A DNA stretch of 64,000 nucleotides from Fibrella aquatilis (lineage in GTDB: Bacteria; Bacteroidota; Bacteroidia; Cytophagales; Spirosomataceae). Position numbers and translations under genes: made by a program. Below, piece by piece: positions 33,512-42,660 of this stretch. The stretch is taken from the NCBI RefSeq assembly GCF_017353255.1, contig NZ_JAFMYU010000001.1:434001-498000 (forward strand), written 5' to 3'. Numbering within the stretch: the first letter of the stretch is position 1; each line of letters starts with the position of its first letter. Below the pieces are notes generated by a model, which saw only the letters and a program-made list of their open reading frames with translations, made no database searches and was not told the DNA's origin.

Positions 33512-34909
33512 TTAGTTAACACCCACAACTGATTGCTCCTGGTAGGCCTTCAGTTTAATGGGGCACGACAGCGTAAGCGTGGTGCCTTCGCCGGGGAAGG
33601 ATCGGATGGACAGACTTCCGCCCAGATCGGCAGTCCGCTGGCGCAGGCTGGCCAGGCCATTGCTGCCTTCGGGTACTTCTTTTGGGTTGAACCCAACGCC
33701 GTCGTCGCTGACGGTGAGCCGCAGGTATTCGTCCAAGCAGGTCAGGCTAACCGACACGTGGCGGGCCGAGGCATGGCGGGCGGTGTTGTGCAGCATCTCT
33801 TTATAAATCAGATACACCGCCCGGTGCACTTCCGGGGCTAGTTCGGTGCAGGCATGGGCCGTGGGCAAGTCAAGCAGCAGTTCAACGGGCTGCCGGTCGA
33901 AAAGCGCGTAGGCGGTTTCGCGCAGGCGGTACACAAAATCTTCGCTGTTGGTGGGGCTGGCCGCCAGGCTCCAGACAATCTGCCGCATGGTAGACAGCAC
34001 CTGCCGCGCCGATTCGCCAATGAGCCGGAGGGTGGCGCGGGCCTCGTCGGGCTGGCTCACCAACTGCCGGTCAGCCGCCTGACTCAGCATACTGATGCCG
34101 CTGAGGTCGCCGCCAATATCGTCGTGAAGGTCGCGGGCAATGTCGGCCCGGATGCGCTGAAGCTGCTGTTGTTTGCGTTCGTTTTCCTGCAACTGGGCAA
34201 TCAGTTCGGCCTGCACAGCTACGCGCTCGCGCTCAGTTTGCCAGTTGCGCAACGACAGGCCCAGCGTGAAGCAAAGTACTTCCAGCACCACGCCAAGCTG
34301 CATAAAGCTGATGGGAAAGGTAAAGGCGCTATGCGGTTGTTTAGTAAACAGGGCAGGCACGTAATTACCCCAGAGAGCTATCAGGCAACCTGCCGTGAAG
34401 AAAAAAGACCCCACCACGAAGTAGATCATTACGGGTTGGCGCAACCGCAAAATGCGCGGCACTACCCACAAGGCAGCACTGGCCAGCACCAGCCGCGTGG
34501 CAATGTAAATGCCTGATCGTAACATCGGCGATCCGTTCATGAGGTATAATAGTGCCTCAATGATCATGTGACAACCCAGCAGCAGCAACATGGCCCGTAG
34601 CAGCCGGTCACTGGCGGGGTCGTTCTGTCGAAAGTCCATCAGGGCCATGGCAAACCGGATATACAGCGCAAAAGCAATACTTTCCGTCAAGGTGACCATA
34701 TAACTGGCTCCGACCTGATAATCAGGATGTTCATACTCCAGATCGTCATACCTAAAGGTGATGGTCACACAGATGATATAGACGGCGTAATACGCGTAGA
34801 CGGCCTTTTTTTGCTGCCAGTAGGACAGTGCTGCATAGACCGCCATCATCAGGAGCATCCCGTCGAAAAATAGCCGTAAGTGAGCGTACGTTACTGGCAA
34901 AATGGACAT
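33512..34909 (-). CDS. Sensor histidine kinase with multi-pass membrane domain
   Basis: The 465-residue kinase has about seven membrane helices in residues 1-215, a coiled coil (QTERERVAVQAELIAQLQEN) and a HisKA_3 domain (DIARDLHDDIGGDLSGISML, His262). The ATPase domain shows VYLIYKEMLHNTARHASA and DDGVGFNPKE. It converges on the lipoprotein gene with only 3 bases between stops. No regulator gene is directly attached; the NarL-type gene at 35064 lies 154 bases upstream on the same strand and could serve two kinases. Confidence 0.88.
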   Translation of the reverse strand: MSILPVTYAHLRLFFDGMLLMMAVYAALSYWQQKKAVYAYYAVYIICVTITFRYDDLEYEHPDYQVGASYMVTLTESIAFALYIRFAMALMDFRQNDPASDRLLRAMLLLLGCHMIIEALLYLMNGSPMLRSGIYIATRLVLASAALWVVPRILRLRQPVMIYFVVGSFFFTAGCLIALWGNYVPALFTKQPHSAFTFPISFMQLGVVLEVLCFTLGLSLRNWQTERERVAVQAELIAQLQENERKQQQLQRIRADIARDLHDDIGGDLSGISMLSQAADRQLVSQPDEARATLRLIGESARQVLSTMRQIVWSLAASPTNSEDFVYRLRETAYALFDRQPVELLLDLPTAHACTELAPEVHRAVYLIYKEMLHNTARHASARHVSVSLTCLDEYLRLTVSDDGVGFNPKEVPEGSNGLASLRQRTADLGGSLSIRSFPGEGTTLTLSCPIKLKAYQEQSVVGVN

Positions 34910-35063
34910 GGCATAGCGACGACCGGACGACGATTGGGTAGGGCACTTCGTTACAGAAACGGAAGATAGCTAACAACAGACTGCTAAACAAAAAATACCT
35001 AACTCGCGCAAGTATAAATACCTGTTTTCTTATGCGCTGTTGTAGCCTAAAACACGCTTCTGC

Positions 35064-35690
35064 TCAATACTTACCAAAAAATTTGTTTAGTGCCTCTACC
35101 TTATTATCGACGTGGAGTTTTTCATAGATATTGTAAATATGCTTTTTAAGCGTCTTCACGCTAATGAAAAGCTGATCGGCTACTTCATTGTAGGTCAGGC
35201 CCTTAGATAGCATCGTGAGCACGTCTACCTCACGGGGCGTGATGTGGTAGTCGGTGCGGGGCTGATCTTTGCGCTGCATCCGGGCCACAATCTTGCGGGC
35301 AATGTCGCTACTCATCGGCGACCCACCTTCAAACACCTCCCGGATGGCCGTCAGGAGCAGTTCGGGCTTGCTTTTCTTCAGTATGTACGAGTTGGCTCCG
35401 GCCTCCAGCGACTGAAATACTTTTTCATCTTCGTCGTAGATCGTGCACATGATAAACTCGACGTTGGGGCAGAGGGGCTTCAGTTTCCTGACGCAGTCGA
35501 TGCCGCTGATATCGGGCAGGCCAATGTCCATCAACACCACGTCGGGCAGTAGTTCGGGAATTTTGCGCAGGGCTTCGCTACCCGTCGGGGCTACGCCTAC
35601 GCAGGCATAGTCAGTGTCGCGGCTAACAATGGTTTGCAGCAGCAACTGAATATCGGGGTTGTCTTCAACGATGTATACGGTGATGGTCAT
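35064..35690 (-). CDS. NarL/LuxR-family response regulator
   Basis: The 208-residue protein shows a receiver with Asp55 (LMDIGLPDISG) and Lys in SYILKKSKPELL, then a LuxR-type HTH (ITPREVDVLTMLSKGLTYNE to KKHIYNIYEKLHV). It starts 13 bases after the stop of the TPR-type kinase and is surely its partner. The two 7-2-7 dyads TACTACn...GTAGTA upstream of that kinase have the geometry NarL-type proteins bind and are the probable targets. Confidence 0.92.
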   Translation of the reverse strand: MTITVYIVEDNPDIQLLLQTIVSRDTDYACVGVAPTGSEALRKIPELLPDVVLMDIGLPDISGIDCVRKLKPLCPNVEFIMCTIYDEDEKVFQSLEAGANSYILKKSKPELLLTAIREVFEGGSPMSSDIARKIVARMQRKDQPRTDYHITPREVDVLTMLSKGLTYNEVADQLFISVKTLKKHIYNIYEKLHVDNKVEALNKFFGKY

Positions 35691-35703
35691 TGGTCTTTGT
35701 GGC

Positions 35704-37620
35704 TTATATTCCCATCGGCGTCTGGATGCGCACCTGCGTGCCGTTGTCGGTGCTCCAGGTGATGCGGCCTTTGATGGCTTCGATGTTGCGGCGCATGTTG
35801 AGCAGGCCGTTGCTCCACTGGCGGGCAGGGGTACCCTCCATGCCTTTGCCGTTGTCGCGGATCAGGATGTGCAGTTCGTTCTCGACGGTAGCAATCACCA
35901 AATCTACCCGCGAGGCTCCGGCATGTTTCACCACGTTGTTAACGGCCTCTTTTACAGACTGGTACACGTTGCGTCGAATGATTCCCCTCAGTTCCCGCTG
36001 CGGTTCGGTGATGGTTTCGGTAAAGACCATCTGAATGCCCGCTTCGCCCAGAAACTCGGAACAGAATTTTCGGATATAGGCCACCAGGCTCTGCACGTTA
36101 TCGTTGTTGACGTTGAGGCTCCAGACAATTTCGTTCATGCGCGTCGTCATCTCCGACGACGCTCTGGCGATGATCTGTACTTCGGCAGAATTGGGTTGGT
36201 CCTTCTGTTTCAGCAGTTCGCTGGCCAGCGAAATCGAGGTGAGAGCCGCCCCCAACTCGTCGTGAAGCTCCTGCGAAATTCGGCTGCGCTCTTCCTGCTG
36301 GGCTTCCATGCGGCCTTTCAGGGTGGCCCACTCGGCTTCCAGTGCCAATTTTGTCAGTTGCTCAGACGCCAGCATCTTGCGTTTTCGCCAGTACAGTACT
36401 CCTAACGTACCCAGCCCCGCCAGCAGCAGGCAGCCGGCAATCAGGGCGGCAATCAAGCTATTTTTCCGGTTGATAGCGTATTGATTATCAGCCAGTTGCT
36501 TCTCATGCGTCAGTTGCCTGACGCGTTCATGATAGGCCACCAGCTGCCGGTTTTTTTCGCCCTGATCAAACGCCAGCACGGCGGCGTTGTAACGTTCCAG
36601 GGCCGCCAGGGCTGCCGCCGGGCGGTTGGTTGCTTTCAGCAGGGCATACTGTGTCTGGTAAAATGACTGCCGCTCCAGCATCGGCAGCGAATCCGTATCG
36701 GTTAGTTTACTGGCAGCCACCAGATTACGCTCTGTTTCGGGTACGTTGCCCGCCTGCCAGTCGGTGCGGGCCAGCGAGATCAGGGGCATGGCGAGGTAGG
36801 CGGGCGGATACAGTTTTTTGGTCAGGTCATAGTAACGAACTACATATCGGCGGGCCTCGGCGGTCTGGTGTTTCGCCAGGAAATAGTCGCCCGCGTTTTT
36901 GAACAACTCCACCTGTTCCTGCCAGATTCGCGGTGGTTTACCAAGGGCCAGCCCTCTTCTGAGGTATGTGTAGGCCGTGGCGGTATCGCGCCGGGCCACT
37001 TCGTAACCGTACAGGTTCACATAGCCGCCAATGAGGTCGCCGGTGTCTCGGCGGGCCAGAGCGCGGCGCAATGATTTTAGCTGATAACTAACCGCCAGGT
37101 CATCGCGCTGCTGGTAGTGAAACAGGATGGCCAGGTTATTCTGGATCATCGGCAGGCGCGACGTGTCTTTTGTAAACGACTGATTGTCAATAGCTTTCAG
37201 ATAATAGACAATGGCCGAATCGTTTTCTTCCTGGATCTGGTAGGCGATAGCCCGCGAAAAATACATTAGCATCCGAAACCGCTTTCGTGCAGGGTTCTGC
37301 ACCAGGGCCAGCGCCGTGTCGCCCAGGCGATGAGCCAGCGCAAAATCACCTCGAAACGCAGCCCGGTTATACATTGCCTGGTTGTAGTAGTTAAACAATC
37401 CCTGCTCAAATCCAAGCTGCCGCGACAACTCACCCGCCTGCCGAATAAGCGCGTAGGCACTGTCGGGGCTGGTATTCTGCACTACATAGACCCGCTCAAA
37501 CAGCCCGAACACCCGCGCCGAATCAGCTGCCGAGGTAACCTGCGCGGGGAAGTTGGGCTTCTCCCACTGGCAGGCGACCAAGCAACTGATGAGCAGGAGG
37601 AGACAGCTGAAGCGGTGCAT
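35704..37620 (-). CDS. TPR-containing sensor histidine kinase (lipoprotein-like N-terminus)
   Basis: The start at 37620 (MHRFSCLLLLISCLVACQW) gives a signal sequence with a lipobox-like LVAC; the longer frame runs into the promoter. The 638-residue protein has a periplasmic TPR-like region (about 30-370, helices rich in Ala, Leu, Tyr), a membrane helix (LIAALIAGCLLLAGLGTLGV, about 390-412), a coiled coil, and a HisKA_3 domain (ELHDELGAALTSI, His453), with the ATPase part VYQSVKEAVNNVVKHAGA. It is followed by its regulator. The sensed signal is unknown. Confidence 0.88.
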   Translation of the reverse strand: MHRFSCLLLLISCLVACQWEKPNFPAQVTSAADSARVFGLFERVYVVQNTSPDSAYALIRQAGELSRQLGFEQGLFNYYNQAMYNRAAFRGDFALAHRLGDTALALVQNPARKRFRMLMYFSRAIAYQIQEENDSAIVYYLKAIDNQSFTKDTSRLPMIQNNLAILFHYQQRDDLAVSYQLKSLRRALARRDTGDLIGGYVNLYGYEVARRDTATAYTYLRRGLALGKPPRIWQEQVELFKNAGDYFLAKHQTAEARRYVVRYYDLTKKLYPPAYLAMPLISLARTDWQAGNVPETERNLVAASKLTDTDSLPMLERQSFYQTQYALLKATNRPAAALAALERYNAAVLAFDQGEKNRQLVAYHERVRQLTHEKQLADNQYAINRKNSLIAALIAGCLLLAGLGTLGVLYWRKRKMLASEQLTKLALEAEWATLKGRMEAQQEERSRISQELHDELGAALTSISLASELLKQKDQPNSAEVQIIARASSEMTTRMNEIVWSLNVNNDNVQSLVAYIRKFCSEFLGEAGIQMVFTETITEPQRELRGIIRRNVYQSVKEAVNNVVKHAGASRVDLVIATVENELHILIRDNGKGMEGTPARQWSNGLLNMRRNIEAIKGRITWSTDNGTQVRIQTPMGI

Positions 37621-37690
37621 AGGCAACACGTATAAACAGTTGTAAAAGTAAGCCTTCTGCCCTCGTCCCGGCTCGGTTGCTGCCTGCATA

Positions 37691-37780
37691 TACTACAAAG
37701 GTAGTAGGCCCGTAAACCCACTGAGGATCAATATACTACTTTGGTAGTATGGTGACTGAGTAGACTACCGTTGACCTTTG
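37691..37780. promoter_or_regulatory. Divergent promoter region with two TACTAC/GTAGTA dyads
   Basis: Two 16-base palindromes lie at 37691-37706 (TACTACA-AA-GGTAGTA) and 37734-37749 (TACTACT-TT-GGTAGTA), with centres 43 bases apart, about four helical turns. On the minus strand the first contains TACCTTTG, a perfect -7 element for the kinase gene. On the plus strand a -7-like GACCTTTG follows at 37773, 39 bases from the second dyad. The 7-2-7 form suits a NarL-type regulator, though BlaI-type operators also use TACTAC-like halves. Confidence 0.6.
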
Positions 37781-37803
37781 TGCCGTACAAAAAAGAGCAA
37801 CCC

Positions 37804-38487
37804 ATGAAAAAAGTAGTCGGTCTTTTCGCTTCCATCCTCCTTATGAACACAGCCTCGCTTGCCCAGGACAACAAAGAACAGCTCGTCGACAAAATTGAGC
37901 AAAGCAACGTCTGGATGACCGGCTACGTGGTCGAGAAACTCTTTACCATCAACCTCTCCCCCACCATGTGGGAGGCCGTGCTGGCCGCACCCAGCCAGCC
38001 CCGTGGGCGCGACAGCTTCAAGCGCATGGCCCAGGCCATCGTCGATTTTTCGGACAAAGCAGGCTATACCTCGCTCGATGAGAAATGCGGTTTCAACGTG
38101 CAGACCGACAAAGCAAAGGAATACAAATCGACCTGTCAGGAACAGATTGACGGGCTGGCTAAGCGAATCACATTTAAGCTCGACGCCCCCAGCATTGCCA
38201 AAAACCCCGATTCGTTTAACCTCACCATGGGCTACCTGACCACCATTGCCGATTTCTTCGGATCGCGCAGTAAATACATTGCCGACGGCTGGCGGCCCAA
38301 AGGAGACAAACTCAACATCGTGCTGGCTCCCTTGGTCACGGCCACGGGCGTTAAGGTAGCCTGGAGCACCGACGGCCAAACCGTCACCGTGAGCGGCCCC
38401 GCCAACAAAGAAGTACCCGGCTGGAACGACGCCATCCTGAACGGATTAGCCAAGGGCGGGAAAGGCGGCGCGGCGGCGAAGAACTAA
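37804..38487 (+). CDS. Secreted protein of unknown function, 227 aa
   Basis: The start at 37804 gives MKKVVGLFASILLMNTASLAQ, a good signal peptide; codons upstream in frame lie in the promoter. The mature part is acidic to neutral with two cysteines (DEKCGFNVQ, KSTCQEQ) likely to form a disulfide, and a Gly/Ala-rich tail GGKGGAAAKN. I do not recognise a domain. It is the first gene of a same-strand run of exported proteins and lies behind a two-dyad promoter, so it should respond to the divergent kinase system. Confidence 0.7.
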   Translation: MKKVVGLFASILLMNTASLAQDNKEQLVDKIEQSNVWMTGYVVEKLFTINLSPTMWEAVLAAPSQPRGRDSFKRMAQAIVDFSDKAGYTSLDEKCGFNVQTDKAKEYKSTCQEQIDGLAKRITFKLDAPSIAKNPDSFNLTMGYLTTIADFFGSRSKYIADGWRPKGDKLNIVLAPLVTATGVKVAWSTDGQTVTVSGPANKEVPGWNDAILNGLAKGGKGGAAAKN

Positions 38488-38501
38488 CCAAATCTCACCC
38501 C

Positions 38502-39179
38502 ATGAAAGTCAATTGGTTATTCCTATGCCTCGGTTTGGGGCTGCTGGCTTGCGGAAATGATACCACCAGCCGCACCGATACAACGGCGGAAGCAACGTCG
38601 GTCCAGGCAACGCCCGCCAACGAAGCTGAGGACACGGACAAGAACGTGTTGCACCAGATGCCGACCAGCAATCAGATCAACGAAGCCTACGAAGCCATTT
38701 TGGACAAAGCCGACGTGAAAGACCCCGAACTGATGGAGGTGCAGGTCAGCTTCAGCAAGAGCATCTCCAGTTCGGACCGGGACGATGCCAACCTGACCGT
38801 GAAAATGGTTTCCCCTCAGAACAAGAACAAGATTGTCTTTTATCGGTACGATTTCGACAAGCAGCAGGTTAGAGAACCCGTAGAGGTGACCCTCACAACG
38901 GGCATTGGCAGCACCGAAAAATTCATCGACACCTACGACGGCTTTAAGGCATCGCTCTTTAGAAAGTCGGACATTCTGGATTTCGACAAGGCCGACGATG
39001 TGTATAAGGATGCCATCGCTAAATCGGCGTATGGGGCCGATAAATGCTACGTAGATAATCTACAGTTCATGTACTTTCCCAATGGCCTTCACGGGCGCGT
39101 GGCGGTACAAAGCACCCGCAGTACTTCGGCCAGCAAGAGTTTCATCGTTGATAAAACCGGCCAAACCACACTTTACTAA
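38502..39179 (+). CDS. Lipoprotein of unknown function, 225 aa
   Basis: LFLCLGLGLLACGNDTT is a lipoprotein signal with the lipobox LLAC. A Thr/Ala-rich linker (about 20-50) follows, then a mixed alpha/beta region with SYSK-like strands (VQVSFSKSISSSDRDD, VTLTTGIGSTEKFIDT). No family is recognised. It begins 14 bases after the preceding gene and 8 bases before the next, which points to an operon. Confidence 0.68.
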   Translation: MKVNWLFLCLGLGLLACGNDTTSRTDTTAEATSVQATPANEAEDTDKNVLHQMPTSNQINEAYEAILDKADVKDPELMEVQVSFSKSISSSDRDDANLTVKMVSPQNKNKIVFYRYDFDKQQVREPVEVTLTTGIGSTEKFIDTYDGFKASLFRKSDILDFDKADDVYKDAIAKSAYGADKCYVDNLQFMYFPNGLHGRVAVQSTRSTSASKSFIVDKTGQTTLY

Positions 39180-39187
39180 GACAGCAC

Positions 39188-39655
39188 ATGAGTAGGCAGC
39201 GCATCATCATTACCGGGTTATTCATGGCCTTATTCAACGTATCAGGTTTCGCCCAGACAACCCAGAAAGAAACTCCCCGTCCGGAAATCGGCAAATATTG
39301 CAAGGTATACCGGGCGGGCGAAGGCCTGAAAGTGCTTTTGTTGCGGCTCGGTCCCGAAAGCAAAAACGAATCCATTGTGGCTCTCGACGGTTTTGACCAC
39401 CCTTGGGATGGCAAATTTTTTAAAGCCAGCGTGGTCAAAGCCGACGGACGGCAGGAGTTTACGATCCAGAACAACGGGCGACCTTTTGTGGTCCTGGTGT
39501 TCCGCGAACGCTACGGGCAATCCACGCTTTTCGTGCCCAAATACGGCACCGAAGAAACCGAGCGGCCCATCGCCTATTCGGAAGATCTCTCGGCCGAATG
39601 CAAGCCCGACATTCTGCTGTCGCAGTATTTGAATCAGCAGGCGGGTAAAAAGTAA
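39188..39655 (+). CDS. Secreted protein of unknown function, 155 aa
   Basis: The N-terminus IIITGLFMALFNVSGFAQ is a signal peptide with an AQ cleavage site. The mature protein of about 130 residues is beta-rich (LKVLLLRLGPESKNESIVAL, RQEFTIQNNGRPFVVLVF) with two Cys. No domain is recognised. It lies in the same short-gap series as its neighbours. Confidence 0.66.
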   Translation: MSRQRIIITGLFMALFNVSGFAQTTQKETPRPEIGKYCKVYRAGEGLKVLLLRLGPESKNESIVALDGFDHPWDGKFFKASVVKADGRQEFTIQNNGRPFVVLVFRERYGQSTLFVPKYGTEETERPIAYSEDLSAECKPDILLSQYLNQQAGKK

Positions 39656-39682
39656 TCGTCACCCATACATCAATCAACTCCC

Positions 39683-40072
39683 ATGTTTGAGAACAAGTTA
39701 CCAACCGCTGCCCTCTTGCTGACCCTGCTGGGTAGTACGCTTACTGGCTGTGGCACCAAAGACAAGACAACCACCACCACGCAGAAAACCACTGCCACCG
39801 CCGAGGGCCCCAGTAACAGCGCCAGTGCCAGCGGCGTTGATGCAGCCATTGACGACTACGAAAAAATGGCCGTCGAGTATAAAGACCTAATGGTGAACGT
39901 AAAAAAAGGCGATACGAAAGCCATGCAGCAAATGCAGACGTTTTCGCAGAAAATGATGGCGGCCAGCAAGAAGATTCAGGAGCAGGCACAGAGCCAGGGC
40001 ATGACCCTAACCGCCGAACAACAGGCCCGCCTGAAAAAAGTAGGCGAATCGTTCAATCAGGCCGCTCAGTAG
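39683..40072 (+). CDS. Small lipoprotein with helical C-terminal half
   Basis: LLTLLGSTLTGCGTKDK carries the lipobox LTGC. A Thr/Ser/Ala-rich linker (about 25-50) precedes an all-helical half (VDAAIDDYEKMAVEYKDLMV to LKKVGESFNQAAQ) rich in Lys, Gln and Met. The pattern resembles small Bacteroidota lipoproteins of the DUF6591 kind, but that is only a likeness. It follows the preceding gene by 27 bases. Confidence 0.66.
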   Translation: MFENKLPTAALLLTLLGSTLTGCGTKDKTTTTTQKTTATAEGPSNSASASGVDAAIDDYEKMAVEYKDLMVNVKKGDTKAMQQMQTFSQKMMAASKKIQEQAQSQGMTLTAEQQARLKKVGESFNQAAQ

Positions 40073-40106
40073 CGCACTTTGTCCGTTACTGCTGGCTTGG
40101 CAACTA

Positions 40107-40799
40107 ATGAATGTGGGCATTCGTCGCTACACCAGGTACGTAGACTGGGTGCTCCTGCTGTTGGCGGTAGCTGGGGGCTGCTGGCTGAACGAGCGGACCG
40201 AACGGCAGTTCGATCTGGTCACGACGTATGCCCCACCCTGGGTCTATGGGGTTGGCCTCTTGGGGCCGCTGTTGCTAACGATCTTCTTTTCCTGGAAGTA
40301 CCGGCTGTTCGACAGGGGCAGATTGGTTGGCTCATTGCCGGTGGTGGTCTTCCTGGTCGGGTTTTTGTTTTTGATGGACGCTTTACCTAGGTGCATTCTC
40401 TTGACCAACGTATCTGAAGCCACCTCAGCAACTGCATTGCAGGACATGGATGTGGTCTATGTAAACAAGCACTACGCCAGAACAACTTACATCGGGAGCA
40501 CCATTGGTATTGAGCATGATGGTAAGGTGCTCCGGTTCGAGTCATCGCGCACCAACTTCTTTCTGTTACGCCACAAGCGGTGCATCAGGGCCGAAATCGG
40601 GCAGGTGGCTCCAAGTTTCTACTACATCCGCAACCTGCAACTCGGACCCGGCGAACGCAGACGGGCGCGAGTTGATTTTTGGGCCTTTTGGCTAAAGAAA
40701 GAAGGTACATTCTTGGTCTGGATAGCCGCGTTTGGACTGGTGGCGTGGGTAGTTAGTCTGTTATTTGGTAAGCATCTAAAAAAGATTCGGCTTCAATAG
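40107..40799 (+). CDS. Membrane protein of unknown function, 230 aa
   Basis: Four hydrophobic helices are visible: VDWVLLLLAVAGGCWL, VYGVGLLGPLLLTIFF, VVVFLVGFLFLMDAL, and near the end FLVWIAAFGLVAWVVSLLF. Between the third and fourth lies a soluble loop of about 95 residues, probably periplasmic. The C-terminus GKHLKKIRLQ is positive. No family is recognised. It continues the run of envelope proteins started at 37804. Confidence 0.65.
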   Translation: MNVGIRRYTRYVDWVLLLLAVAGGCWLNERTERQFDLVTTYAPPWVYGVGLLGPLLLTIFFSWKYRLFDRGRLVGSLPVVVFLVGFLFLMDALPRCILLTNVSEATSATALQDMDVVYVNKHYARTTYIGSTIGIEHDGKVLRFESSRTNFFLLRHKRCIRAEIGQVAPSFYYIRNLQLGPGERRRARVDFWAFWLKKEGTFLVWIAAFGLVAWVVSLLFGKHLKKIRLQ

Positions 40800-40838
40800 T
40801 AACGACCTATTTATGAGACTGTTACCCACTATGAGCAC

Positions 40839-41540
40839 ATGATCGTTCTGTTCATTAAATCCGACTTAATTCGGCATCAGTCACTGCCGGGTCATACCTG
40901 TCCGAACTGCCGGAAAACCGGCGAAATGGACCTGGAGCTGCGACAGCGGTACGCCGAGTTTGCAACCATGACGATGAACCCGAGGGGCGTATTTGGGTTG
41001 GCACACTGCCTCCACTGCGGCTACATACTCCCCGCCAGCCGTTGGGACGAAGATTTGCACCGTAGCTACAAAGCCCTGAAAGCGGGTTATAAAACACCCC
41101 TCAGGTATTGGCAAGGGGCCATTCGCACGGCTATTGGCTTTGTGGCAGGGCTTGTGCTGCTGGTCGGTGTATTATTTTTTATGGGGCAGTCGCAACGGGC
41201 CGATTTTGCCCGACGAGATGCCGTTTTCAGCGAGGTGCTGGCCCGGCCCAAACCGGGGACTACGTTGGTGGTGGTGGGCAACAACACAGGGATGGCGGTA
41301 TGGCGCATCAGCCGGGTCGGAAACGGAACAGTCTGGCTCAACAACTACGTCGGTAACCGGGTTCTGGCCAATGTCTACACAGAAACAGGCTGGGCCACGC
41401 TGCCCGACAGCGATTTTTCGGCTGAAGCGGTAGGGTATTCTGCCCAAATTTTTGCCAAGAGAGGGCTGAAGCAAACCGCAGACATGGCCAACAAAACCAA
41501 ACCCTACGACGGTACCGTCTTTGCCGTGCTCGACAACTAA
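40839..41540 (+). CDS. Zinc-ribbon membrane protein of unknown function
   Basis: The N-terminal part has CPNC near residue 21 and CLHC near 57, a zinc-ribbon arrangement with about 33 residues between. A single membrane helix (TAIGFVAGLVLLVGVLFFM) follows, then a domain of about 120 residues with VVVGNNTGMAVWRISRVGNG. The ribbon would lie in the cytosol and the second domain outside. No family is recognised. It lies 6 bases before the next small membrane gene. Confidence 0.66.
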   Translation: MIVLFIKSDLIRHQSLPGHTCPNCRKTGEMDLELRQRYAEFATMTMNPRGVFGLAHCLHCGYILPASRWDEDLHRSYKALKAGYKTPLRYWQGAIRTAIGFVAGLVLLVGVLFFMGQSQRADFARRDAVFSEVLARPKPGTTLVVVGNNTGMAVWRISRVGNGTVWLNNYVGNRVLANVYTETGWATLPDSDFSAEAVGYSAQIFAKRGLKQTADMANKTKPYDGTVFAVLDN

Positions 41541-41545
41541 CCATC

Positions 41546-41866
41546 ATGCATAATCCCGAAGATTACGAATACGACGGGCGGCAGTCGAAATATCCGCCCG
41601 TTTGGCAACTGCTGGGCTATTTCGGGCTGGGGATTGGTGGTGTCATCCTGAGTTTCGACCGGCTGGCGGAGTTCACCGCATTTGAAAAACCCGTGCTGAT
41701 GAACCGGCTTCAACCGATGATTCGGGTGCATTGGTTCGAAAAAATACTGTACGAATTGGGCGGCAAATACCTCGTATTCGGCGTTTTTTTGGTGTTCAGC
41801 CTCGTTTTCGTTGGGTTTGGTATCTGGCGGCTGAGTAGTTGGTTCCGGCTCCGCAATAGTCGCTAG
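41546..41866 (+). CDS. Small membrane protein, 106 aa
   Basis: Two hydrophobic helices (VWQLLGYFGLGIGGVILSF and KYLVFGVFLVFSLVFVGFG) flank a loop of about 45 residues, and both ends are probably cytosolic. The start MHNPEDYEYDGR is acidic. It follows the zinc-ribbon gene by 5 bases, so they are almost surely cotranscribed and may interact in the membrane. No family is recognised. Confidence 0.62.
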   Translation: MHNPEDYEYDGRQSKYPPVWQLLGYFGLGIGGVILSFDRLAEFTAFEKPVLMNRLQPMIRVHWFEKILYELGGKYLVFGVFLVFSLVFVGFGIWRLSSWFRLRNSR

Positions 41867-41907
41867 CCAGTTCATAAGAGGTACCTCACGATGGCTCAAC
41901 AAACGAA

Positions 41908-42660
41908 ATGACTTTTCCCAAAAACGCTATCCTAATTGCGATGCTGTCAACACTCCTTGGCCTCTTCGGTTGTGCCAAGAGGCAAACCATTCATACGGGT
42001 ACGTTCAGCAACGAAACCTACGCGTTGAAGGCCATCGACATTCAGGGTTTCAGCACCAATTCAATTGAATATGAACTGGTATTGGGCCGCTGGAAACCGA
42101 TCCACATCGATGCCATCACCACCAACTGGGGGGCACCCTACGCCGACGACCTCTATGGCGATACCCGCCGGGTATACATTAGTCCAACTCACATTGCTTA
42201 CCGGAACGAACCAGACAACTTCGTGGACCACCAAGCCACGATGCTCTACCTCTCACCGTCCCGTTTTTCGTCAGACGCTTTTGCCCATATTGCCAGGTTC
42301 ATGCAAACGGAATGGCCCACTATCGACCGGAAGTTTGCGAACGAACGCTACAGTCGCTTCCCGCATATCATCGGGCTGGTGTACAGCGAATCCGACGCGT
42401 TCAGGCGGGTGTTCAAGGGACAGGGGACTGATGCCAACAAAGCCATCACGGTCGAGGTCGACGGGCGAGTACGCTACGGGGCCGTAGACCTGTCATTTGA
42501 AGAAGGGAGCGGGCTGTCGGATAAAGTACAAATGCCGGGTAAAATCATCTACGTCGCTACCGGCAAAAACGCGGGCCTGACCCTGGCGCAGGTACGTACC
42601 TACAAAGACAAAGCAGGTAAAACCTTGTTCGATTATTTTCAACTACAGGAAAAGCCATAA
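41908..42660 (+). CDS. Lipoprotein of unknown function, 250 aa
   Basis: LIAMLSTLLGLFGCAKRQ gives the lipobox LFGC. The 230-residue mature part is mixed alpha/beta, with TTNWGAPYADDLYGDTRRVY and HIARFMQTEWPTIDRKF, and ends in DKAGKTLFDYFQLQ. I do not recognise the family. It is the last of the envelope series that starts at 37804; the 144 bases after it are AT-rich with no gene. Confidence 0.66.
   Translation: MTFPKNAILIAMLSTLLGLFGCAKRQTIHTGTFSNETYALKAIDIQGFSTNSIEYELVLGRWKPIHIDAITTNWGAPYADDLYGDTRRVYISPTHIAYRNEPDNFVDHQATMLYLSPSRFSSDAFAHIARFMQTEWPTIDRKFANERYSRFPHIIGLVYSESDAFRRVFKGQGTDANKAITVEVDGRVRYGAVDLSFEEGSGLSDKVQMPGKIIYVATGKNAGLTLAQVRTYKDKAGKTLFDYFQLQEKP

Noticed and set aside
37691-37749. 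BlaI/MecI-type operator as the main reading of the TACTAC dyads
   Set aside because: The half-sites are similar, but no blaI or blaR1 gene is near, while a NarL-type regulator with fitting 7-2-7 geometry is next door. Not fully excluded.
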